Assembly (NCBI GenBank): GCA_022494885.1
Contig: JAGVSM010003988.1
Location: 174,972-238,971 of the forward strand
From: Micrasema longulum
Lineage: Eukaryota; Arthropoda; Insecta; Trichoptera; Brachycentridae
Reading direction: 5' to 3'
Length of the DNA stretch: 64,000 bases
How positions within the stretch are numbered: the stretch's first letter is position 1; each line of letters begins with the position of its first letter. Positions 20,761 to 30,675 of this stretch are shown here, piece after piece. The notes under the pieces were generated by a model. The model was not told where the DNA came from and searched no databases. It saw only the letters and a program-made list of their open reading frames with translations. A program made the position numbers and the translations under genes.

Positions 20761-20859
20761 GTTACATCGCAGGGCTGCCACGTTTTGAAATCAAAAATAT
20801 AAATTAAAAAAAATGAAAAGTATTAACACAAATATAAAAAGTTTCGGCAAATGATCGAA

Positions 20860-21070
20860 TGTCAAGCCTCCTCACCCCTCACTCCATTCCTCCACAAACA
20901 TACGAGAACCTGATGCCTTGTAAAGTGGGCAAGCGTGGTTAAGGCTCTCAGGAGGCATCCGCAGTATATGGCCCAGCCAACCGAATTGCCTCCGCTTGAT
21001 GACAGTTGTCACCGGAGTTTGCTGCGTCCGTTTTCTTATTACCTTATTCCATACTAAATCACACAAATAC
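20860..21070 (-). pseudogene. LINE reverse-transcriptase C-terminal fragment
   Basis: The frame reads LVWNKVIRKRTQQTPVTTVI, KRRQFGWLGHILRMPPESLN and ends soon after. The R-R-x-x-WLGH-(I/V)-LRMP motif is a landmark in the region between the reverse-transcriptase domain and the C-terminus in several insect LINE groups. The reading stops after GSRMFVEEWSEG and the usual G-R-P-x-x-W motif does not follow, so the copy is truncated. A Penelope-like box lies just beyond, at 21150-21190. Confidence 0.65.
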
Positions 21071-21149
21071 TACTTGACATGAACTTGATTTATTACCTAC
21101 TAACTGTTCAAATTATGAAACATGATTTATATTCAATTCTCAATAGTAC

Positions 21150-21190
21150 CATCGTAAAGGAGTAGGTTGCTCCGAAACCGGTCAGTAATC
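21150..21190 (+). ncRNA. Degenerate hammerhead-like motif (Penelope-type box)
   Basis: A stem GGAG...CTCC (21159-21162 with 21170-21173) leads directly into GAAACCGGTC (21174-21183), the same order as stem II, GAAA, mini stem III and cleavage site at 15075-15115. AAATAAGCGGTTAAAAAT follows, as in the other copies. The upstream core, expected to be CTGACGA, reads ATCGTAA, so the copy is probably dead. Confidence 0.4.
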
Positions 21191-21642
21191 AAATAAGCGG
21201 TTAAAAATTATGTGCATTTATCCTGATTTAAAAAAACGTATTTAAATAAATTGACAGCAAATGCGAAATAGAAAAAAATTTGCATAATTGTAAAACTCGT
21301 GTGAGATATATATTATTGATTGAATCGGCATTATCTTTGTGGAATTACATTATAAATTGTAATAAATTAAATGCTTTGTTTTAAGACCACTTGATTTCAT
21401 TTTAAAGCACTACAAGTTTCGGAAAGCACAGATCCTTTCATTTCCATCTAGGTTGTGACAGAGGTTGGAGGTGCTAATAAAGTGCTTTCTTTAATTAGTA
21501 GTGCTTTTAACAAACTCAAGTCATCTTAAAACAAAGTGTTTTATTTTACACAACCAATAATTTTAATAAAATTTATTTTATCAATGTACCTACATAGATT
21601 TGAAATCTTTTTTTGAATAATTTCTGTGATTTTAAATCCAGA

Positions 21643-21800
21643 AGTGCATAGGAAACTGCGTTAGTAGTCGGATCGCAGTGTATCTGGATCAATTTAATTA
21701 CTTGGAAGGTATAGTTATCAACCCTACGCTTCAGGTGTTAATCCATAGGATCAATGATATCAAGTCAGAGAGGTTGATTCATGCCGTGGCTTGGAGATGG
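21643..21800 (-). mobile_element. SINE family A body fragment
   Basis: GTGCATAGGAAACTGCGTTA, GGATCGCAGTGTATCTGGAT and CCCTACGCTTCAGGTGTTAA are the reverse of the family A body. The head is missing; the copy ends in diverged sequence. Confidence 0.6.
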
Positions 21801-21989
21801 ATTACTGAAAGTTGTTCATTTTTTTTTTTTTTTTAATGGATTGTACATTAAATTTGATGCTTTTTCTCATGTCATGTTGGATTACTAGATATTGAAAATA
21901 AAATGTAATAATAAATAATATTTTTTAGAAACCAAATGGAAATCATTAAGTTTCGCATAAATGTATATAAATTCAATTGTGTATCTTTT

Positions 21990-22105
21990 ATGTATGAATG
22001 AATGTGTATGCGCAAGGGTATATGAATATGTGTATGCGCATGGGTATATGGATGTGAGGGTGTGTATGTGTGTGTGTGTGTTTATGTGTATGTGTCAATA
22101 TGTGT
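21990..22105. repeat. TG-rich microsatellite
   Basis: Imperfect TATGTG/TGTGTATG units run through the stretch, with the purest part GTGTGTATGTGTGTGTGTGT around 22060-22080. Frames across it on both strands are artefacts of the repeat. Confidence 0.8.
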
Positions 22106-22377
22106 ATTCTAATAAGCTTATTTATATTTTTTTGTCTGTTCTTTCTATTAACTTGTAAATTATTATTATGTATTAAAATATAAATGACTAGCTTGGAACG
22201 TGGTATGTACCTTTGTAAGCTGAGCATAGTGTACAAAAAAAAAATTTTTTTATTTTATTTTATTAACATAAACGGCAAATCTGCCTTTTACAAAAAATTG
22301 TAATAAAAACATATTTGGCATCATATTAAAAAAAACATAAATATTGCTGTATAAATTCACTCTTTGAGAAAATATTT

Positions 22378-22490
22378 AGTGTCGACCTTTCCAGAAATCA
22401 AACCTTATACCCCAAGCATGGTAGGCATTACAATGCGAGGCGGACACATTATGTCCACTTGATTTCCTTTTTCACATACAAAATATTATT
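22378..22490 (-). mobile_element. SINE family A block with partial extension
   Basis: GTCGACCTTTCCAGAAATCA, AAGCATGGTAGGCATTACAA and GCGAGGCGGACACATTATGT are the reverse of the tRNA-like block and the start of the 5' extension (TGTCCACTTGATTTCC). The copy borders the LINE fragment whose 3' end starts near 22495. Confidence 0.6.
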
Positions 22491-23085
22491 TATTTATGCT
22501 GTATTAAGTTAGTTCATAACATCTTAAGAACTAATGTAAACTTTTAATAATACGACCATTTTTTATCAAAATTTCTCGATAACATATTTTTCAAATTAAT
22601 TTCAAATATTTCAATTTTTTCTATTTCCTTTATTTCTTCAGGTAACTCATTGTACAGCTTCAATCCCTTGTACAATGAGTTTTGAGATTTCGTTTTTCTC
22701 CTCATTGGTAAAATTATATTTTTTTACCCCTTGTTTCATATGTATGATATTGTTGGTTTAATTATATTATTGTTCTTATTTTATTCATCCCCTTGATTAT
22801 TTTATGCATAAAAATTGCCACATTAAATTTAATTTGTTGCTTTACTTTGAGCAAGCCAATTTCTTTGTGCATTCTTTCTACTTCTATTAGAATTGATATT
22901 TCTTTTGAGTATAATCCTCATTGCCTTATTTTGAAGAATTTGTTTATTTTGAATTTCTCCTTCATTACATAAAAAAAGAATGGAAGAACAGTAATTTATG
23001 TGAGGACATATTATTGTTTTATATATAAGAATACTACTTTTTAAATCTATTACATTTCGCAATCTTTCCATTAATGTTTTTTTTT
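22490..23085 (-). pseudogene. LINE C-terminal part (family L2, copy 1)
   Basis: The frame at 23071-22829 reads IDLKSSILIYKTIICPHINY, CSSILFLCNEGEIQNKQILQ, NKAMRIILKRN. After breaks, a downstream frame reads SQNSLYKGLKLYNELPEEIK, EIEKIEIFEINLKNMLSRNF. IYKTII-x-PH-x-NYCSS is the helix after the reverse-transcriptase palm, and LYNELPEEI...F...LK is the ending, both characteristic of Jockey/CR1-group LINEs. The 3' tail holds AGTTCATAACATCTTAAGAA, which is also in the copy at 51090-51370. Stops and shifts between the frames make it non-functional. Confidence 0.75.
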
Positions 23086-24718
23086 TTTTTGTTACATATT
23101 AAATATTGATAACCATTGTTACAAGTATCTTAAGTTTTGATATGAATTGTGTAGGATCACGACGAGGATATATTATCAAGGAAATCATCATCATTATGAT
23201 CCTCTCCGCTCCAATTATTTAAACAGGAATGTACTCAAGGATTCTCAAGTTAACCCAACTAGGTCCTCATGCTAGGATTATAATTGGGTGACTTCAATTG
23301 CTTGCGTGATCATGCCTTAAGTACTGTCATTACACTTGGAATATTGCGATCTATTTTGTATCTTGATACACTCATATCTCAAATGAGACGAAGACATTCT
23401 AAAATAATAGTGTATTGAAGTCTAGGTACAGTTAGTTTCTACGACTGCAATGTGCTTTTTTTCTTACTTTGCAATATATGTATGAATCATAAAAATAAGA
23501 AATTATGCACAGCTTACCATTATGTTTGACTTTCGATAATAATGTATTTTAGGAAATACATTTACGCGAAAATAAATAAAATAATTGTTATTTAAAAGTC
23601 CACGCACGTTTAAATTAGCATATTTGAAAGCTCCACGAAAGCAGTTTGATTGAACTATTAGTTTTATAAAAAAATAATTATTAAAATCAGTTGACGTTAC
23701 GATATTTTCATATTTAACTTTAAAATATGATAATTTAATGCTGTAATTATGGTTGCTTTGTAATCGCTACATACAAATACACACAAAGACAAATCAACAA
23801 GAAAGATAAATACATTACGTGTAGAAGCCACATTTAACTACTCTTTAAACTTTTAAATTACACTTAAATGACTTAAAAGACTGCTAAAATATTCTTCTGC
23901 AAACGGTGCTTCAACGTCGTGTTACTAGTATTTAAAAACAAATATTTAACTTAATAATATGTACTCCATAATTTATAAAAATGATTATGTAATTTTGGCC
24001 TGTTATAACAAAATACGACTTTAAAATAAAAAATATATAAAAATCAAGTCTTATATTCTATGTAGACTTACTTTGTGCCACTCAAGTGTTAACGGATTGC
24101 TTATGTGTGGAACAAATAGTTTTTTATTTGTTCTTTAATATATATTTTTTACTACGCAAAAGTTTTTGGACACGTTTGAGTTATTTTAACATATCTGTTA
24201 AATGCATCTCGTTTTTAAATCAAATCAAATCGAAAATATTTTGGAAAATTTTAAGATACATTGCATTATAAACCATCCCAAGGGGAAAATGTTAGAATTA
24301 CAGTTACAATATTATTATGTGAATCACGGGCGTCAAGGTGCTGAAACGTCACTCCGAACTGAAGAAAGAGGAGGAGAAGTGAAAAGGGCTCATTAAGAAT
24401 TTTATCACGTGACTTTTCTAAAATCACCCCCATCCGGTAACATTGGAAACCCCCCCCCCCATAGAAAGCGAACCGGAAATAGGAAGTAGTCAAACTGTGG
24501 ACTGTAAAACTTTTACCAATTTACGCATTAAAATAAAGGTATTGATTAAGTAAAAGAATACAAAAAAAATATTTACCTACTTATGTGTACACCAAAAAAT
24601 AATATTTCTAAGCAGATGATCTTATAAATTGTAGTAATCGGTGTCAACCGCATAAAAAATGTTACAAATATCATCATCATCATTATCGATTGGTAAATAC
24701 GATTTTTAATTTTATTTA
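23086..24718. other. Gene-free stretch
   Basis: Short frames at 24086-24493 overlap on opposite strands and show no family pattern. A run of eleven C occurs at 24450-24460. Nothing else was recognised. Confidence 0.5.
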
Positions 24719-25260
24719 ATTTATTTATTCAGATATTTAGAACATTACAGAAAAAAGACCCAATTCATTCTTAATACAATTAAATATCACAAATTACAGT
24801 AGATAGTTATGTTATTAACATAATATAACTAAATGTAAAAAGAAAAATTAAAAGTTAGAAAGAGCTTTCCTAAGGGAAGTCCCACTGTCGTGAAATATCT
24901 CGACATTTGAGGCGATGCGATTAAGTAGCAAGATTGCTCTACCAACCGGCACAACCATTGGTAGGTTGGTTCTGCATCGTGGTAGGTAAAACAATCGATG
25001 TTGTCTTTGTCGAAGATAGTTATCAGGTACGAACAGACCTACATCCATCAGAATTTTTGAGTTATGTATGCGACCACCGATCACCTGGAAAAAGTGAACA
25101 CCCAAATGAACGTCCCTCCTCCTACATAATGACTGATAGCCTAGCATCCCCAGTAAAATGTCGGTTGATTGAAAGATTAAAGAGTATCGAGCCTCATGTG
25201 GCGACCAAATAATGGAACTTAACTCCAAACGAAGGAATTATACAATGTCCTCATAATCTG
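24719..25260 (-). pseudogene. LINE C-terminal part (family L3)
   Basis: The minus-strand frame (about 25230-24848) reads LELSSIIWSPHEARYSLIFQ, later LGYQSLCRRRDVHLGVHFFQ, then LPRCRTNLPMVVPVGRAILL and LNRIASNVEIFHDS. LE-x-SS-x-(V/I)-WSP is the palm-distal motif of many insect LINE polyproteins, and the R-C-R-T-N...P-x-x-RA-x-x-LLN ending is the usual C-terminus of the Jockey/CR1 group. The 126-codon frame is nearly the whole surviving part. The upstream reverse transcriptase is absent, and the tail (24840-24719) is AT-rich 3' sequence. Confidence 0.75.
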
Positions 25261-25280
25261 AGTTATAGTAATTATTGTCA

Positions 25281-25317
25281 GCCCTGTGAAAATACCGAAT
25301 TTAATGATTCACAGGGC
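25281..25317. repeat. Perfect 10-bp stem hairpin
   Basis: GCCCTGTGAA pairs exactly with TTCACAGGGC around a 17-base AT-rich loop. It lies 20 bases beyond the LINE fragment. No T run follows and no relative was noticed. Confidence 0.6.
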
Positions 25318-25514
25318 ATTGTGTTAGTGTTTATATCAGAGATGAGAAAAGACTTAAGTTTTAGATGCCACAGTCCAGAATAAGTACAGAAAAAAAAAAT
25401 TATTTTAATGTAAATATATTTTTAGCATAATATTTCATTTTTAATGACGAATATAATTATGTTTGTAAAATATTATCAGATCCCGGATGAGTTTTTTTTA
25501 TTACAGTAGAAAAA

Positions 25515-25745
25515 CGAATGGATAGTCCGTCTTATAATTTACCGGTTTGCGCGTTTGTCTTCCATGTTTATGAAACTGGGTTTTGTTCCTGTCAATGTTA
25601 TTATTTCATACATGTTTAAAACTGCCATAGTCCCAGGACTGGAACCTTAACGTAAAACTGATGATCTACTGTATATTACATCTGATAGGCAGTGATTTAT
25701 GTACCAATCAGTGCCCTATGCATCTTCAAACACGGATAAAAAACA
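25515..25745 (+). mobile_element. SINE family A, head and body
   Basis: The tRNA-like block (GCGCGTTTGTCTTCCATGTT, GGGTTTTGTTCCTGTCAATG) is followed by the body: TAGTCCCAGGACTGGAACCT, AACGTAAAACTGATGATCTA, ACCAATCAGTGCCCTATGCA. Order and spacing agree with other copies. Confidence 0.65.
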
Positions 25746-25974
25746 TTAATTATTTCGTAAAGGCCATGTCAGGAATTACATCAAGTGAGTGACCACGAGC
25801 CGAATAATGTTCATACAACATTATTATTTTTCATGAAAAATTAAAAAAATGTTTGTAAAAAAATTCTCAAAAGAATATAAGCATATAAAAAAAATAAAAA
25901 ATCGTTTGAAGACTTGTGAACAAATACATTTTTTTGAACTCTGTATGGTCCTCTTTAAAACAGATTATCCTTAT

Positions 25975-26764
25975 TAGAGCATGGATACCGGTTTTCGATA
26001 TTTCGAAAAACCGGAATATCGTTTCAAAAACGATATATTGAAAACACCGATATTAACTTTCTGTTCCCAGGATATTAGATGAGTTTTGAAAAAAAATATT
26101 TTATTTTGAGGTTCCAAACTTCAACGTAATTTTTTGTCACGCCATACGTCACTCCGCTCATTCAACCAATCAGATATCAGAATGCTGATTTCGTTCAACA
26201 AAACTCTGTCACCAGCGGCAGTAGCGATAGTAGCTTCCTAGTCGTTTTAGTCAGTTTAAAATACTACTACAAGCCGTGCAAGCCATGCCCGCTTACAACT
26301 CAGTTAGTATTTTATTTATTTAGATTATGGCTTACAGACTTCCAAAAGTTCCAAATTTTTTATTTTTATATTTTTTGTTTACTTGTTTTAGGTTTTGTTG
26401 AATTTGTTAAAAAACAAAGCAAAGTGTGTTTTAAGAAATGTATGTGTTTGTTGAGTTTAAGATGTTACTGTCGCGTTAAAAATACATGTAACCCCCCTTA
26501 GCTTGAATTAAGATTAAAGACATCAAAAGTAAACAGTGAATATAATTAATTATATTTGATTTACAGTTAGTTACAATAACATTTTTATTTTCAGGACGTC
26601 CATCTTTCAGAACGGTTTGAAGATAAAAACCGGATGCGATAAAACAGGTAAGCTTTTATTGAATATTTAGCAAAAATATCGAAAAAATATCGAAATACCG
26701 GATTGCCGATATTTGGAATTGTCATGTTAAATATCGGAAATATGGTCGGATAGTCTATGTTCTA
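25975..26764. mobile_element. hAT-like non-autonomous transposon, 790 bp
   Basis: The left end is TAGAGCATGGATACCGGTTT. The right end read backwards is TAGAACATAGACTATCCGAC, followed by repeats of CCGATATTT like those inside the left end (TTTCGATATTTCG). The flanks are ATCCTTAT (25967-25974) and ATCCGTAT (26765-26772), an 8-bp duplication matching at 7 of 8 positions, the length typical of hAT insertion. The interior holds CCAATCAG, GTCACGCCATACGTCACTCC and a possible small exon (26595-26647) between TTTTATTTTCAG and GTAAGC. No transposase is encoded. Confidence 0.75.
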
Positions 26765-26772
26765 ATCCGTAT

Positions 26773-27409
26773 GAGAAGGATTGCAAGATCATTTTCAAAC
26801 ACATTTTTTTCATATTACACTACTCGTATAGTGATGGAAAAACACTTTATGATTTTGTGTACCTAGTAACAAAAATTAGCACACCCACGAGTAAAACGCG
26901 TATTGCTAAAAAAATGTCGCACGAACCCGGACAGCGTTCGGCCTCGTTCGATATTGATCATTGCAGCCGTTTAGAAATCGCTTTCCGAACGTGTAAAACT
27001 AACGCAAGATGTTCATTTTTTAGCAACTTCTAATTCACGTACAGTTCCCTCTAATTCTCGAGACGACGGCGTAAATTGAGTCACGCTCCGGGTTTTGGGT
27101 GTAAATGAGTTTCAAAACGTGAAAAAATAAAAGTGTTTTGTATCTCGGGGCAGCGCTAAGGGGATAGATGGACGCTCATTTATTTCTCTAAAGATGGGGG
27201 CGCTCCCCTATTTTCCGAGGGATTAAGGTTTTCTTAAAGTTATCCCCCTTCAACACCTTCACGGTAAAAGGATAAAAATGGAACTGATGAGGTACTAAAT
27301 GTTCATGTCATTATTTTAAAAATTCGCCGAATTATTTTGATAGCCTGCTGGGTCACTCCAATAGCACATTTACGCTACGTTCAAAGAAAAATAATGTTTG
27401 GCAGAACTT
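26773..27409. other. Balanced-composition island, no gene
   Basis: The stretch 26880-27260 has clearly more G and C and more CpG than its surroundings (CGCACGAACCCGGACAGCGT; CGAGACGACGGCGTAAATTG). No reading frame is supported. It is a candidate regulatory or conserved noncoding block. Confidence 0.45.
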
Positions 27410-27600
27410 TAAGGCATTGGTAGGCAAACGCGCCAACCATGTCACAACGAGGCGGACTTACCCTATTTGATTTCCTTATTAAAGGTGACAACCTGAGACG
27501 AAACATTGAGATGAAAACACTCGTCCAGGGTTCTGGATCTATTTCACACACAGAACTGTATTCTGCATCCTACTGGGCACTGAGTTATTATTGATTACTT
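27410..27600 (-). mobile_element. SINE family A, 5' extension plus block
   Basis: On the minus strand it starts TCAGTGCCCAGTAGGATGCA at about 27585, then ATACAGTTCTGTGTGTGAAA, CTGGACGAGTGTTTTCATCT and AAGGAAATCAAATAGGGTAA. It ends in the tRNA-like block (GCGCGTTTGCCTACCAATGC, 27440-27415). The body is missing, so the piece is cut at the block. Confidence 0.7.
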
Positions 27601-27684
27601 CATAATATTAAATAATTCAAATACGTAATCAAAATATACAAGGGAGACGTCGATATAACCCAGTTATATCAAATAAATAATGTT

Positions 27685-27950
27685 ATGATATAAAGTAGAT
27701 GTTTGTAGACAGCGTATTCGCCTACAATGCAACAGATCTCGGGTTTGATTCCCGACATCATTGACGTAAAATATTTTATTAAAAAGGGTTTTATACACTA
27801 GACTATTTCATTGTACCTGGTCTGGCACCTGACGCGCAGGATTATCTTTACTTCATGCATGTACAAAAATAATTGAGATAAGTTGTGGTTGGTGTACAAA
27901 TATAATTCCCTATGCACTATTAGCTGCAGATAAGGGAGCGACGATGAAGA
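27685..27950 (+). mobile_element. SINE family A, block plus complete body
   Basis: The block reads AGACAGCGTATTCGCCTACA, then TCTCGGGTTTGATTCCCGAC with a near-perfect B box. The body follows: TTTTATACACTAGACTATTT, CTGGCACCTGACGCGCAGGA, GGTTGGTGTACAAATATAAT and CCCTATGCACTATT. The 5' extension is absent here, in contrast to the copy 90 bases upstream on the other strand. Confidence 0.7.
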
Positions 27951-28059
27951 TAAATCAAATACATGAAAATAATTCAATGTTATCAAAAAAAATGTTTTTG
28001 AATTATTTATTAATCTTTTGTAAATGTATTGATCATAATATAATTATGATACAATTATA

Positions 28060-28220
28060 CAAACAATTCAAAGGTATCTTCAGTTGCCTATCAAGTAAAA
28101 TCTATTTTTTTGTTAAAAAATTTACTGTCTGTTTGTTTTTTAAATATGACTTTTTAATTTTTCATTCAGAAAAATCGATTTTAATTTTTAGACAATTGAA
28201 GATAATTTTAAAACATTCAA
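28060..28220. mobile_element. Diverged palindromic MITE related to 6455-6607
   Basis: The left part reads AAAGGTATCTTCAGTTGCCT followed by AAAATCTATTTTTTTG. The right part read backwards is AAAATTATCTTCAATTGTCT followed by AAAATTAAAATCGATTTTT. The TATCTTCAATTGTC phrase is the subterminal part of the 3130-4355 and 6455-6607 elements. The terminal CCCCGATTAC block is not visible, so the copy is old or partial. The 111-codon frame across it is accidental. Confidence 0.4.
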
Positions 28221-29769
28221 GTTTGTATGTGAAAATTCCTGATGGAAGTTCATTTTCTTTATATTTTATAAAGAAATAAAATACGAGAGATACTTTGATC
28301 GACAAATTTGGAAAACCAGTGACTGGTTTCATCGTTTTTGCGACATATTCGAGACCTGTGTTTTTATTATATATTCCATGTGTTTTTACAAAACTGTAAG
28401 GATAGAGAATTTTATATGTTATTATAGTAATTTAAATTGAATTATTTTTGTGTGAAGGACCTTTTAACAAAGTGTTTCGAAGTAACTAATGAGATGATAT
28501 TTTGATGAGTTAAAATACTTTTTTTATTTTTTACGTATATTATTATTGTGGTTCACGTTCTTTATTGTCCTATCTCAGTATGGCAAATGACTGACAATTA
28601 CGATGTCTGATCATTTTGAATTCTCTATCCTTTCTATTTTGTAAAATACATTGAATTTCAAAACATCACTCGTCTTTTATTTTTATAATAAATTCCAATT
28701 AACTTAACTCTGTTAACTTCACATTGACTCCTTTTTATTAATTCCGATCGCTTACTAGCCTAACTTATTGTGTGTTTGTTGAAAAGTTGTTTTAAGAGAT
28801 AGATTTTTCTTTATTACCTACTTTTTGCTCCCTCCGAACAACAAAAATTTACTGGGAAGCCCAAAGGGCTAAAATTTTTGAATGTTTAAGATTAATTTAG
28901 CTAAGCCTGGAGGGCCGCCGATTAAATGAGTCTCGATGGGTCGAATTTACAAGCATATGAAAATCGGCGACAGCCGACGTTTTCCTTCCAGTACAGTATT
29001 AATATGCACATATCATGATTAATCAAACAAATAGTCATTTGAAAATATGCGATCTGGTTAAAAACAAATTATTTTCGCATGCTAAAAGTTTAGAAACGGA
29101 TATATTTTTAAAATCATGACGAGTATAAGGAATCTTTTTAACAGTGTCAAACGATCAAACCTTAATTTGTAAAATGGCGTAATATTTTTAAAATGAAGCA
29201 AAGTATGAAAATTGCTTTTCAAAAGAATCGTGTTATTTGATTGAATGACTGTAAGTTTAAAAAAAAAAATCATTTGGTGGTTAAAGTTTTTAACGATTTT
29301 ATTATATTATATGTTTTCTTAACGTCTCCAGACGCTACTGTAATTTGTACAGGAGCGTTGAAAGCTTTGGTGGCTGGTTAATTAGTTTAAGTCCCCTAAG
29401 ATGGGGACTGCCACTCGAGACCCACTCGTACCACTTTGTTAATTGAGTTATTAAAATTCACGACTCGTTTAAATCTCTTAACGATCCTGTAATGAAAGTT
29501 AAGAAATTACAAGCGGTAAAATGGCGGGTCAGTTGCCGAGGGTTTAGTGTAATTTTTAAGTAAACAGTTTTAAAGAGAAATTGAAAATTAATGGCCGACC
29601 AAAGTGTTTGAATTGATTTATTTATGGTTTTTTAGTGCAGAAAATTCTATGTTTACATAATAAAATTATTTCATAAAAACATAAACCGTACACAGCACCA
29701 ATTACGTACACAATACAATACAAACAAGGCCAACATTACAGATATAATGAGAATACATATGATATTGAT
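28221..29769. other. Gene-free stretch with island at 28820-29000
   Basis: The island has small inverted repeats (GCCGCCGATT near 28912 against AATCGGCGAC near 28963). No frame is recognisable. The rest is AT-rich. Confidence 0.5.
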
Positions 29770-30022
29770 GTAATAACTTATATTTACGTATTGATTATTA
29801 ATTAAAAAATACTTGGTACATTTTTACTTATTTATTTGACCAATTAGCGCTGTCTTCCTCTAATGGGCATCTTCAGACTGATCTTCAGACCTTAGACCTT
29901 CAGACCTTCAGACCAGTATGAAGATGCCCATTTGAGGGTGAAAGCGCTAATTGGTCAAATAAATAAGTGGAAGTGTACCAAGTATTTTTAAATTAATAAT
30001 TTAAATGTAAATGTAAGTTATT
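29770..30022. mobile_element. Foldback element, 253 bp, with central CTTCAGAC repeats
   Basis: Arms of about 105 bases are inverted copies. In the reading direction both begin GTAATAACTTA, and both contain AAAAATACTTGGTACA, CTTATTTATTTGACCAATTA, GCGCT and ATGGGCATCTTCA. The centre carries four to five units of CTTCAGAC(C), some with a T-A variant. The GACCAATTAGCGCT core links it to the element at 9720-9896. No coding content. Confidence 0.8.
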
Positions 30023-30326
30023 ACGTTATTACAATGGAATTCCATCAAGAACTGTCAATAAATAATTTAAATAAAACAAATTATATTATTTGTGTTTGTG
30101 TTGATATTGTTTGAAACATGGTGTTTGGGCAGTTGTATGTAAAATGTGTTGTATATTCAAATGTATTTGTAATTATTCCAATATAAGACAAAAACGCTCA
30201 AAGGTTAAATAAAATAAGGAAAAATAAAAAAATGTTAATACTATTTATATTTAAAGTGTTAACTTTGTGGTCAAACATTTAAACTAACGTTAGTAGATAC
30301 GTATTTAACCACTTACCGATTTTTTA

Positions 30327-30366
30327 CGACTATCGGTTTCGAGACGTGCTTGTCTCTTCGTCAGGA
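30327..30366 (-). ncRNA. Hammerhead-ribozyme-like motif with intact core
   Basis: The minus strand reads CTGACGA (the exact CUGANGA core), then A, stem II GAGAC with loop AAGCAC and GTCTC (5 perfect base pairs), then GAAA, then CCGATAG as a minimal stem III (one C-G pair plus the A-U closing pair), and TC as cleavage site. The flanks that should form stem I (GTGTC and GTAAAA) pair poorly, at one base pair only. An alternative hairpin ACCGAT/ATCGGT overlaps. The order is that of Penelope-type minimal hammerheads. Confidence 0.5.
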
Positions 30367-30574
30367 CACTCACCATCACCGTGTTTTATATACACAGTTT
30401 TGACAAAAAAATATATAAACTATGTTTAAAGTTATAGGGGATGCAAACACCACCTAATTATCCAAATTACATATTTTTTTCAGATCTTGGTTACAATGAC
30501 CAAACTTTACCGGAAACGGTGCAGGGAGAGTTAAAAATATTTAATAATGGCAGTCTCTTAAACGGTAAGGTAGG

Positions 30575-30675
30575 TGCAGCATTTTTTTACACTGTAATAT
30601 TTCATAGTCTTGCTCTTGAAGCGTAAGGCTGATCATTATACCTTCATGTAACAAAATGCTGCGATTGGTATATAT
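30575..30675 (+). mobile_element. SINE family A body fragment
   Basis: TTACACTGTAATATTTCATA, GTCTTGCTCTTGAAGCGTAA, GGCTGATCATTATACCTTCA and TGCTGCGATTGGT follow the family body. Head and end are missing. Confidence 0.6.

Noticed and set aside
21961..22236. Overlapping cysteine/histidine-rich frames on both strands
   Set aside because: They are translations of a TG microsatellite.
27944..28279. 111-codon plus frame rich in phenylalanine and lysine
   Set aside because: It lies across the diverged palindromic MITE and reflects A/T runs.
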